21,625 nt of DNA from Vicinamibacteria bacterium (GTDB taxonomy: Bacteria > Acidobacteriota > Vicinamibacteria > Vicinamibacterales > UBA2999). The stretch lies in contig JAICEG010000021.1 in the NCBI GenBank assembly GCA_025924295.1, positions 1 through 21,625 on the forward strand, read 5' to 3'. Position 1 is the first letter of the stretch. Every line of letters starts with the position of its first letter. The notes under the pieces are model-generated. The model was given only the letters and a program-made list of their open reading frames with translations. It was not told where the DNA came from and did not search any database. Below are positions 15,437 through 21,625 of the stretch, piece by piece. Both the position numbers and the translations under genes were made by a program.

Positions 15437-16246
15437 TTACGAATTTCGTGTGTTGATCGTGTAGCCGCCGTCGACGGTGATGCGCGCGCCATTGACGTAG
15501 CTGGCGCGGTCCGATGCGAGAAACGTGACGACGTCGGCGACTTCGTCCATTGTGCCCCACCGCCGTGACGGGATACCCCAGTCGCGACAGGTGTCGTCAA
15601 GGAACTGCTGTGTGGTCTGGCCGCGCTGGCGACCCATGTTCTCGGCCCAACCCTGGCGCCACTCGGTCGCGATCAACCCGGGAATCACCGAATTGACCGT
15701 GATACGCGAAGCCGAGAGATCCTGCGCCAGGTAAGTCGTCACATGATTCATGGCCGAGTTGTTCAGCCCATGCGTCAACGCCGACGACAGGACGCTCGAG
15801 CCGGCGATGCCGCTGATGTTGATGATCCGACCCGTGCCATCGGTGGGCATCACGGGCAGCAATGCCTGGATCATCCGCAGCATCCCCATCGTCTTGATGT
15901 TCACGTCGTCCATCCAGTCGGTGTCCGGCCAGGTGATCTGCCGTTCCTGGCGCTTGATCGGTCCACCGGCGTTGTTGACGAGGATGTGAACGGACTTGAA
16001 TTCGGCGGCGGCGCGTTCCGCGGCGGCTTTGACCGCGGCCGTCTCACGCATGTCGGTCGGGACGGTGACGACGCGAACGCCGGTCGCCTGGCAGATCTCA
16101 GCGGCCGACTTCTCGAGTTCCTCCACGCCGCGCGCGAGGAGTACGAGGTTGACCCCTTCGTCGGCGAGACCACGCGCGATCGCCTTGCCGATGCCCTTGC
16201 TGGCACCGGTGACAACCGCGTTGCGTCCTTTGAGTCCGAGATTCAT
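15437..16246 (-). CDS. SDR-family protein with altered catalytic residues
   Basis: A Rossmann-fold short-chain dehydrogenase/reductase of 269 residues. The coenzyme-binding TGASKGIG is at 13-20, LVNNAGG at 89-95, and the C-terminal VNGARITVDGGY is typical. R39 after beta-strand 2 hints at NADP(H). The active-site tetrad N-S-Y-K is incomplete: N117 and S145 are kept, but the Tyr position is H159 and the Lys position (Tyr+4) is N163, in THGLNNSAMNHVTTYLAQDL. Classical hydride-transfer chemistry is therefore doubtful; it may be a divergent enzyme or a binding protein. The ATG 16244-16246 has no clear Shine-Dalgarno. It sits 95 bp after E2, across a spacer with hexamer repeats, and 57 bp before the aldehyde dehydrogenase. 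Confidence 0.88.
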   Translation of the reverse strand: MNLGLKGRNAVVTGASKGIGKAIARGLADEGVNLVLLARGVEELEKSAAEICQATGVRVVTVPTDMRETAAVKAAAERAAAEFKSVHILVNNAGGPIKRQERQITWPDTDWMDDVNIKTMGMLRMIQALLPVMPTDGTGRIINISGIAGSSVLSSALTHGLNNSAMNHVTTYLAQDLSASRITVNSVIPGLIATEWRQGWAENMGRQRGQTTQQFLDDTCRDWGIPSRRWGTMDEVADVVTFLASDRASYVNGARITVDGGYTINTRNS

Positions 16247-16254
16247 AAGGCGTC

Positions 16255-16303
16255 GTTCACGTTCGGCGGCTGCGAACCTGAACCCGAACCTGAACCCGAA
16301 CCG
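16255..16303. repeat. Hexamer repeat and inverted repeat in the E2-SDR spacer
   Basis: GAACCT and GAACCC alternate (16274-16297), followed by GAACCG, so the 12-mer is present twice. In addition GTTCACGTTCGG (16255-16266) is an 11-of-12 inverted match to 16284-16295, allowing a hairpin. The array lies in the 95-bp gap between two co-directional operon genes and may lower read-through or only be a slippage product. No gene is present. Confidence 0.7.
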
Positions 16304-16341
16304 AGCACAGAGAACCGAGAAAATTGAACTTCTTGGCTATC

Positions 16342-17622
16342 TCACGCGAGCCACTTGCCCGGGTCCGACAGCGTACCCACGACTTCCTGCATGAACTGCG
16401 CAGCACGGGCACCGTCGATGATGCGGTGATCCGACGACAGCGTGAGCGTCATCATCGGACGAATCGCAATCATCCCGTTGACAGCCACGACTCGATCGGA
16501 CGCCGCACCAACCGCGAGAATCCCCGCCTGGGGCGGTACGATGATCGCGGTGAACGCGTCCACGCCGAACATGCCGAGGTTGCTGATCGTGAACGTCGCG
16601 CCCGAGATATCGGCCGGCTGAAGCTTGTTGGCCTTCGCACGTTCGGACAGTTCCTTGCGCTGTTTCGCGATCGCACCGAGCGGCAGCTTGTCCGCATTGC
16701 GGATCACGGCTGTCACGACCGCGTTCTCGACGGCCATTGCCAGCGCCACGTTGACGTCCGCGTTGAGTGAGACGGCGTTGTTGACCCAGCTGCCGTTCAT
16801 GCGCGGGAACTGCTTCAGCGCGCGTGCAACACCCGCGACCATCAAGTCGGTCAGCGTGATCTTCACGCCGTGCGACTTCTCAATCACCGGGATCAGACCC
16901 TCGCGCGTGGCATTGAGGGCCGTCGCATCGATGTCGCGGGCCACGAAGAAGTGCGGAACGGTTGTCCAGCTCTGCGCCGTTCGTTCCGCCATGATGCGGC
17001 CGATCGAGCTGACGGCATCGGCTGGACCAGCGGCTGCCGGTGGCGGTGGCGTCGTCGGGCGAGCAGCAACGGGTGCCTCGTAGTGTCCGGCTTTAGCCGG
17101 ACTTGCCGCCGGCGCTGACGGAACCGGTGCCGGACCGCTCGCCGCCTGCGCGGCTTTGAGGATATCGTCCGCGAGAATCTCACCGCCCGGGCCGGACCCC
17201 TTCAGCCTGGTGATGTCGACGCCGTGCTCGCGTGCGAGCCGCCGGGCCTTGGGCGAGATCTTCGCGCCGGCAACAGACACCGGCTCGGGAGCCGCGGGTG
17301 CGGCTGCCGCCGCTGCTGCCGCGGGCGCCGAATCCATCTTCCTTCCGGTCTGTGCCTGCGCACCGCCAGTTGGAAGCGACTCACCCGGCTTGAGCAGCCA
17401 GGCAATCGTCTGACCGACTGGCACGACGTCGCCGACCTTCGCGGTCACGCCCGAGAGCACGCCGTCACCGCCGGCCTCGATCTCGACGACTGCCTTGTCG
17501 GTCTCGACCTCGAGCAGCATCTCGCCTTTCTTGACCTGCTCGCCTTCTTTTTTCTTCCACGAAACCAGCTTGCCCGTTTCCTGCGCCATCTCGAGCGCAG
17601 GCATCACCACGCTGACCGGCAT
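16342..17622 (-). CDS. Dihydrolipoamide acyltransferase, E2 of a 2-oxo acid dehydrogenase complex
   Basis: The core enzyme that carries acyl groups on a lipoyl arm from E1 to CoA. It has 426 residues. The lipoyl domain occupies 1-78 with lipoylated K43 in ETDKAVVE. An Ala/Pro linker follows (98-115), then the peripheral subunit-binding domain (121-157, ISPKARRLAREHGVDITRL), a second Ala/Pro linker (158-203), and the catalytic domain (from about 205) with DHRIIDG (H399, D403). There is a single lipoyl domain. The start ATG 17620-17622 overlaps the M24 stop by one base (TAATG), with AGG upstream. The second linker contains an 18-bp palindrome in frame, encoding SPAKAGHY (174-181). The E1 pair of the operon is its natural partner; E3 must come from elsewhere. 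Pyruvate, acetoin or branched-chain specificity is open. Confidence 0.95.
   Translation of the reverse strand: MPVSVVMPALEMAQETGKLVSWKKKEGEQVKKGEMLLEVETDKAVVEIEAGGDGVLSGVTAKVGDVVPVGQTIAWLLKPGESLPTGGAQAQTGRKMDSAPAAAAAAAAPAAPEPVSVAGAKISPKARRLAREHGVDITRLKGSGPGGEILADDILKAAQAASGPAPVPSAPAASPAKAGHYEAPVAARPTTPPPPAAAGPADAVSSIGRIMAERTAQSWTTVPHFFVARDIDATALNATREGLIPVIEKSHGVKITLTDLMVAGVARALKQFPRMNGSWVNNAVSLNADVNVALAMAVENAVVTAVIRNADKLPLGAIAKQRKELSERAKANKLQPADISGATFTISNLGMFGVDAFTAIIVPPQAGILAVGAASDRVVAVNGMIAIRPMMTLTLSSDHRIIDGARAAQFMQEVVGTLSDPGKWLA
17085..17102. repeat. Perfect palindrome in frame inside the E2 linker
   Basis: GTCCGGC-TTTA-GCCGGAC is a perfect 7-bp stem with a 4-nt loop. On the coding strand it gives residues within SPAKAGHYE of the E2 linker, whose surroundings are otherwise Ala/Pro-rich. 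The other frames spell SGFSRT and VRLKPDTT nearby. From memory, unverified, these peptides recur in hypothetical proteins of acidobacterial genomes, as expected of a dispersed palindromic repeat. Confidence 0.6.
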
Positions 17623-18983
17623 TAGCGACCTGCCCCCACTTTTTCGCCCTTGGGGACTTCAGCCTTCGCTGCGGCGGCGATCATTTTCACGACCTCGGGA
17701 TTGGGCGGCGCCTCGACTTCGCGTACCGTCGGCAACTGCCCACTCACCGTCACGAACGGTGCGCCCGCGACGAGCAACTCTTCCGCCGGGAACCTGGTGA
17801 TGACCTCGTGGCCGGTCTGCGTGACAACGATCTCTTCCTCGATGCGCGCGGCGCTCCAGCCGTCAGTCGAGGGCCAGAACGTTTCGAGCGCGAACACCAT
17901 GCCCGGCTTGATCTCGTGCGGGTGATCGAGCGAGACGAGGCGGCTGATCATCGGCTTCTCCCAGATCGCGAGGCCGATGCCGTGCCCCATCTGCAGCGCG
18001 AACGCGGTCTCCTCATCGGGGAAACCGAACTCGGTCGCCTTCGGCCACACCGCCGCAACTTCCGCCGTCGTGCGACCCGGCCGAATCAACTCGATCGACG
18101 CATCGAGGTAGTCGCGGCAACGCTTGTACGCATCGACGAGCGCACGCGGTGCCGAGCCGATCGCGAACGTGCGGTAGTAGCACGTGCGATAGCCCATGTA
18201 CGAGTGCAGGATGTCGTAGTAGACCGGGTCACCGGGGCGATAAGCGCGATCCGAGAACACGTGCGGGTGCGGGCTGCAGCGCTCACCGGAGATCGCGTTG
18301 ACACCCTCGACGTACTCCGAGCCCATCTCGTAGAGGCGCTGCGCCACGAGCGCAACCGCTTCGTTCTCCTTCATCCCCGGCTTCATCGCACGATAGAGGT
18401 CGTAGTAGGCCGCGTCCACCATGCCGGCCGCCTGTGTCAGCAGCGAGATCTCGTCCACGGTCTTGATCTCGCGAGCATTCGACATCAACTGCTGGCCATC
18501 GACGATGTTCAGCCCTTCTTTCTGCAAGGCGAAGAGGATCGGCGGTTCGACAACGTCCACGCCGACCGGTTCCTTGTGCAGGCCGCGCTTCTCGAGCTCG
18601 ACCTTGATCTTGCGCGCCACTTCTTCCGAGCGCCCCATCTCGGGCGACATCGCACCGCGCATCAGCGGGATGCCTGCGCGCGACCGCTCGCCGAGCCAGT
18701 CGCAGTTCTGCTGGTGATGGCGCGCTGCGGACCCGAAGTCCCACAGGATCGGCTCATCGTTCTGCGCCAGCAGCGTGAAGCGGCTGATCTTGTCCTGCGC
18801 CCACGTGCCGATGTGCGTAGCCGTGATGTAGCGGACGTTGTTCATGTCGAAGCAGAGCACCGAGCCGAGCTCCGACTTGGCCAGCAGCGTCTTGATGCGA
18901 TCGAGCCGCTCGCGCCGCAGCCGATCGAAATCGATCCGACGCTCCCAATCCACCGCCATCGTGCCGAAGGTTTTGATTGCCAC
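17622..18983 (-). CDS. M24-fold metallohydrolase (aminopeptidase P/creatinase/DddP-like), non-canonical metal site
   Basis: A 453-residue protein with the two-part creatinase/aminopeptidase P layout. The N-terminal domain includes SVLCFDMNNVRYITATHIGT (41-60) and PILWDFGSAARHH. The C-terminal pita-bread domain carries the metal ligands: D257 (YYDILH), H334 (MGHGIGL), E367 (FALETFW) and E382 (RIEEEIVVT). The second Asp, expected 11 residues after D257, is C268 (YRTCYYRTF). In overall pattern it reminds me of DddP-type non-peptidase members as much as of peptidases. Start GTG 18981-18983 is supported by GGAGG 6 nt upstream. It begins 16 bp after the E1 beta stop, and its stop overlaps the E2 start, so it is embedded in the dehydrogenase operon. 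The reaction is unknown. Confidence 0.85.
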   Translation of the reverse strand: MAIKTFGTMAVDWERRIDFDRLRRERLDRIKTLLAKSELGSVLCFDMNNVRYITATHIGTWAQDKISRFTLLAQNDEPILWDFGSAARHHQQNCDWLGERSRAGIPLMRGAMSPEMGRSEEVARKIKVELEKRGLHKEPVGVDVVEPPILFALQKEGLNIVDGQQLMSNAREIKTVDEISLLTQAAGMVDAAYYDLYRAMKPGMKENEAVALVAQRLYEMGSEYVEGVNAISGERCSPHPHVFSDRAYRPGDPVYYDILHSYMGYRTCYYRTFAIGSAPRALVDAYKRCRDYLDASIELIRPGRTTAEVAAVWPKATEFGFPDEETAFALQMGHGIGLAIWEKPMISRLVSLDHPHEIKPGMVFALETFWPSTDGWSAARIEEEIVVTQTGHEVITRFPAEELLVAGAPFVTVSGQLPTVREVEAPPNPEVVKMIAAAAKAEVPKGEKVGAGR

Positions 18984-18999
18984 TGGAGTCCTCCGCCTA

Positions 19000-20001
19000 C
19001 TACTTGTTGCACATTTGCCGAGCTAAATCGAACACCTGGCGCTCGGATGGAACGGTCACATCCTCGAGCGACGGCGAGAACGGAATCGGCACGTGCATCG
19101 CGCCGAGCCTTCGCACCGGGCCATCGAGGTCGAAGAATGCCTGTTCCTGAATCAGCGAGGCCAACTCGCCCGTAATGCCGTAACGGAAATAGCCCTCGTC
19201 GATGACGATGCAGCGAGAAGTCTTCTTGACGGACTCGACAAGGGTTTTTTCGTCGAGGGGCCAGGTCGTGCGCGGGTCGACGACCTCGGCACTGATGCCG
19301 ACTTCCTCGAGCATCTTTGCCGCCCCAAGGGCGACCTGCACCATGCTGCTGAGCGCGATGAGCGTGATGTCGGTGCCCTCGCGCTTCACGTCGGCGACGC
19401 CGAGCGGGATGATGTAGTCCTCGTCGGGCACGTGGCCCTTCACCTTCCGGTAGCTGATCTTGTGCTCGAAGATCACGACCGGGTTGTCTTCGCGAACCGC
19501 GGCCTTGAAGAGTCCCTTCGCGTCGTACGGCGTCGACGGCACCACGACCTTGAGACCCGGGATGTGGCTCGGCCACGCGTGCAGCGACTGCGAGTGCTGC
19601 GCCGCCGATCGCCTGGTCGCGCCCATCGTCGCGCGAATGACGAGCGGCACCTTCCACTTGCCGCCGGACATGTAGTGGATCTTGGCGGCCTGGTTGGCGA
19701 CCTGGTCCATGATGATCATCAGGAAGTCGCCGAACATGATGTCGACGATCGGCCGCATGCCTGCCATCGCCGCGCCGACGCCCAGCCCGGTGAAGCCGGC
19801 TTCCGAGATCGGCGTGTCGATGATGCGCTCCTTGCCGAACTCGTCGACGAGGCCAACCAACACCTTGAACGTCGTGCCAGCTTCCGCCACATCCTCGCCC
19901 ATGAGGACGACCCTGGGATCGCGGCGCATTTCCTCGGCGATGGCCTCCTTGATGGCCTCGCCAAACGTCAGCTCTCTCACTGCAGTTGCTAGTTCAGGCA
20001 T
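19000..20001 (-). CDS. 2-oxo acid dehydrogenase E1 component, beta subunit
   Basis: Forms the alpha2beta2 thiamine-diphosphate E1 with the upstream gene product and decarboxylates a 2-oxo acid or acetoin-like substrate. It has 333 residues with family landmarks LTFGEAIKEA (11-20), MGEDVAE (34-40), DTPISEAGFTGLGVGAA (62-78, with TPP-contacting Glu67), MFGDF (89-93), AAQHSQSLHAWPSHIPG (133-149) and VVPSTPYDAKGL. The transketolase C-terminal domain starts near 205. ATG 19999-20001 overlaps the alpha-subunit gene by 8 bp. The reading frame ends in two consecutive TAG codons, then GGAGG for the M24 gene. It is a complete gene of normal length. Confidence 0.95.
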   Translation of the reverse strand: MPELATAVRELTFGEAIKEAIAEEMRRDPRVVLMGEDVAEAGTTFKVLVGLVDEFGKERIIDTPISEAGFTGLGVGAAMAGMRPIVDIMFGDFLMIIMDQVANQAAKIHYMSGGKWKVPLVIRATMGATRRSAAQHSQSLHAWPSHIPGLKVVVPSTPYDAKGLFKAAVREDNPVVIFEHKISYRKVKGHVPDEDYIIPLGVADVKREGTDITLIALSSMVQVALGAAKMLEEVGISAEVVDPRTTWPLDEKTLVESVKKTSRCIVIDEGYFRYGITGELASLIQEQAFFDLDGPVRRLGAMHVPIPFSPSLEDVTVPSERQVFDLARQMCNK

Positions 20002-20986
20002 AGATGTCCTGGTCCACCTTACTGGGATCCGGATACGGTGAGTTCACGGCAAACTCGACGGCGGCATCCATTTCCGCGATGAGGTCCGCCTGCACCTTGT
20101 CGAGCACGGCCCGATCGGCAACGCCGTTGTCCATCAACCACTGGCCGTGGAGCGTGATCGGATCGCGCTGCGTCACCCATTCCTGCTCCTCCGCCTTCGG
20201 GCGGTAGTAGGCGCGGGCGATGTCCCCGACGTGATGACCGTGGTAGCGGTAGGTCTTGAACTGGAGGAACGCCGGGCCTTCGCCCTTCCGGGCTCGCTCG
20301 ATGTACTTCGACGCCACAGCGAAGACCTCGCGGACGTTCTGACCGTCGGCCGTCTCGTTCGCCATCCCGAAGGCGTCCGCGCGCGCACTGACATCCCCGG
20401 CCGTTGACTCGGAGAAGTGCGTGTACTCGTTGTAGCCGTTGTTCTCGCACACGAAGATGACGGGCAGCTTCCAGAGCTGCGCGAGGTTGAGCTCCTCGTA
20501 GAGGAGCCCCTGACCGAGTGCGCCTTCACCAAAGAAACAGACCGCGACGCGATCCTGCTTGAGGTACTTCGACGCATACGCGGCGCCTGTCGCAATGCCA
20601 GCGCTGCCGCCGACAATGGCGTTCGCACCGAGGTTGCCCGTCGCCGGATCGGCGATGTGCATCGAGCCGCCCTTACCCTTACAGTAGCCCGCTTCTTTGC
20701 CCAGCAGTTCCGCGAACATCAGGTCCGGTGATGCTCCCTTCGCCAGGCAGTGGCCGTGACCGCGATGCGTGCTGGTGATGTAGTCATCCGTCCGCAGGGC
20801 CTCGCACACGCCGACTGCGATCGCTTCCTCGCCGATGTAGAGGTGCGCGAGTCCCGGCATCAACGCTCGTGTGTAGAGATCGTTGACGCGCTCCTCGAAC
20901 AAGCGGATGGCGACCATCTGCTTGTAGAGCCGCAGCAGCTTGTCGGTGGGGATCTTTGAAGGGGACTTCGTCGCAGCGGTGCTCAT
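19994..20986 (-). CDS. 2-oxo acid dehydrogenase E1 component, alpha subunit (PDH/acetoin dehydrogenase type)
   Basis: The thiamine-diphosphate-binding half of E1, 330 residues. The TPP/Mg motif reads GEGA (153-156) followed by ENNGYNEYT (NN at 182-183); most relatives have GDG. STHRGHGHCLAKG (72-84), KGKGGSMHIAD (104-113) and YRYHGHHVGD are typical. The run after the last motif (YYRPKAEEQEW) recalls acetoin dehydrogenase alpha subunits slightly more than pyruvate dehydrogenase. Start ATG 20984-20986 has AGGAG 7 nt upstream and overlaps the preceding stop as ATGA. An open stretch of 63 codons further upstream belongs to the neighbouring gene in another frame and is not used. Confidence 0.94.
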   Translation of the reverse strand: MSTAATKSPSKIPTDKLLRLYKQMVAIRLFEERVNDLYTRALMPGLAHLYIGEEAIAVGVCEALRTDDYITSTHRGHGHCLAKGASPDLMFAELLGKEAGYCKGKGGSMHIADPATGNLGANAIVGGSAGIATGAAYASKYLKQDRVAVCFFGEGALGQGLLYEELNLAQLWKLPVIFVCENNGYNEYTHFSESTAGDVSARADAFGMANETADGQNVREVFAVASKYIERARKGEGPAFLQFKTYRYHGHHVGDIARAYYRPKAEEQEWVTQRDPITLHGQWLMDNGVADRAVLDKVQADLIAEMDAAVEFAVNSPYPDPSKVDQDIYA

Positions 20987-21625
20987 GCCTGGACTCCTGA
21001 AAGCTTCGCGATCACGTTGAACACGGCGGCGCAATCCTTCTGCTCGAGACCGAGTCCGCGCGCGGCGGTCAGCATCTCGTTGGCGACAGCCGTGGTCGGC
21101 ATCGCCACGCCCAGCCGGCGGCCCAGTTCGAGCGCCAGCATCGTGTCCTTCTGCATCATCTTCATGTCGAACCACGCCTCCTCCGGCATGTTGAGCACGA
21201 AGGGGCCGCGGTACTGAATCAGCGGCGAGGCGAGCACGCTATTGGTGTAAACCTCGACGGCGGTCTTGCGGTCGATGCCGGCCTTCTCCGCCAGCAGGAT
21301 GCCTTCGGAGAACGCGAGCATCTGCGTCGTGATCGCCAAGTTCAAGGCGAGTTTCATCGAGAGCGCCAACCCGTTGTCGCCGACGTGGGTCGCCTTCATC
21401 CCGACGTCGAGCAGCAGCGGCTTCACCTTCTCGAAGGTCTCCGCCTTCCCGCCCACCATCATCGTCAGCTTGCCGGCCTCGAGAGTGCTGATGCTGCCGG
21501 ACACCGGTGAGTCGACCATGTCGGCGCCCTTGGCGCGAACCTTGGCGACGGTCTCGCGGCTGACGACCGGGCCCACCGTGCTCATGTCGATGATCGTCTT
21601 GCCTGCGCTGAGACCGGCGACGAAG
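20983..21625 (-). CDS. NAD(P)-dependent beta-hydroxyacid dehydrogenase (3-hydroxyisobutyrate dehydrogenase family), N-terminus outside window
   Basis: The frame is open to the right edge. The visible 214 residues begin VAGLSAGKTIIDMSTVGP, the end of the nucleotide-binding domain, so the Rossmann GxGxxG start lies outside. DSPVSGSISTLEAGKL is the substrate-binding motif. MKLALNLAITTQML contains the catalytic Lys of the GxxxKxxxN type. The all-helical C-terminal domain ends ...SGVQA. Family members oxidise 3-hydroxyisobutyrate, reduce tartronate or succinate semialdehyde, or act on 3-hydroxypropionate; the choice is not visible here. The stop overlaps the E1 alpha start by 4 bp, so it is translationally linked to the dehydrogenase operon. 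An internal ATG at 21583-21585 is not the true start. Confidence 0.93.
   Translation of the reverse strand, partial: FVAGLSAGKTIIDMSTVGPVVSRETVAKVRAKGADMVDSPVSGSISTLEAGKLTMMVGGKAETFEKVKPLLLDVGMKATHVGDNGLALSMKLALNLAITTQMLAFSEGILLAEKAGIDRKTAVEVYTNSVLASPLIQYRGPFVLNMPEEAWFDMKMMQKDTMLALELGRRLGVAMPTTAVANEMLTAARGLGLEQKDCAAVFNVIAKLSGVQA

Noticed and set aside
16993..17340. Ala/Pro-rich region in E2 as a coding error or contamination
   Set aside because: Such flexible linkers are normal between E2 domains, and the frame is intact on both sides.
17808..19992. Long plus-strand open frames antisense to the M24 and E1 beta genes
   Set aside because: They are mirror frames of high-GC coding sequence with Asp/His/Arg-rich translations and no motif; the minus-strand genes are unmistakable.

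Overview
The window looks like a chromosomal segment of a GC-rich (about 60-65 % by eye), free-living bacterium. The best guess is an acidobacterium of the Vicinamibacteria type. That rests on gene content, tightly packed co-directional genes, an ispD-ispF fusion, and small palindromes or heptamer repeats in the spacers; I could not run a database search. There are no RNA genes, transposases, CRISPR arrays or prophage genes. No gene-free stretch exceeds about 190 bp.

Left block (1-10034, almost all minus strand) is housekeeping. In transcription order it holds a peroxiredoxin, dnaB, alr, radA, a membrane PIN/TRAM protein (YacL type), a lysophospholipid acyltransferase, a B3/B4-domain protein, then ispDF and gltX, which runs off the left edge. 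One small Yip1-like membrane protein gene on the plus strand interrupts the series at 2260-2757. The order radA - yacL - ispD/ispF - gltX is the one known from Bacillus, here without disA and with ispD and ispF fused.

Middle block (10035-12758, plus strand) has two consecutive MFS permeases from different subfamilies, probably co-transcribed. It ends at a convergent hairpin region (12764-12820) facing an AraC-DinB fusion regulator on the minus strand.

Right block (13895-21625, minus strand) is a tight metabolic operon. In order it holds a 3-hydroxyisobutyrate-dehydrogenase-family enzyme (cut by the right edge), 2-oxo acid dehydrogenase E1 alpha and E1 beta, an M24-fold protein, E2 acyltransferase, an SDR-fold protein, and a succinate-semialdehyde-type aldehyde dehydrogenase. 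Start/stop overlaps (4, 8 and 1 bp) suggest translational coupling through the E1/E2 section. No E3 gene is in view. Two members have altered active sites: the M24 protein has Cys at a metal-ligand Asp position, and the SDR has His and Asn in place of catalytic Tyr and Lys. I read the block as an oxidative route for a small hydroxy/oxo acid whose identity cannot be told from sequence, perhaps fed by the neighbouring permeases.

The most unusual non-coding signal is a set of spacers made of short repeats, each with a different unit. Two are folded as inverted arms with 7-nt periodicity (7875-8033 and 9484-9550), one is a tandem heptamer (13863-13897), and one is a hexamer array (16274-16303). 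The largest fills nearly the whole dnaB-alr gap and places the alr start codon in the base of a long hairpin. A separate perfect 18-bp palindrome lies in frame inside the E2 linker.
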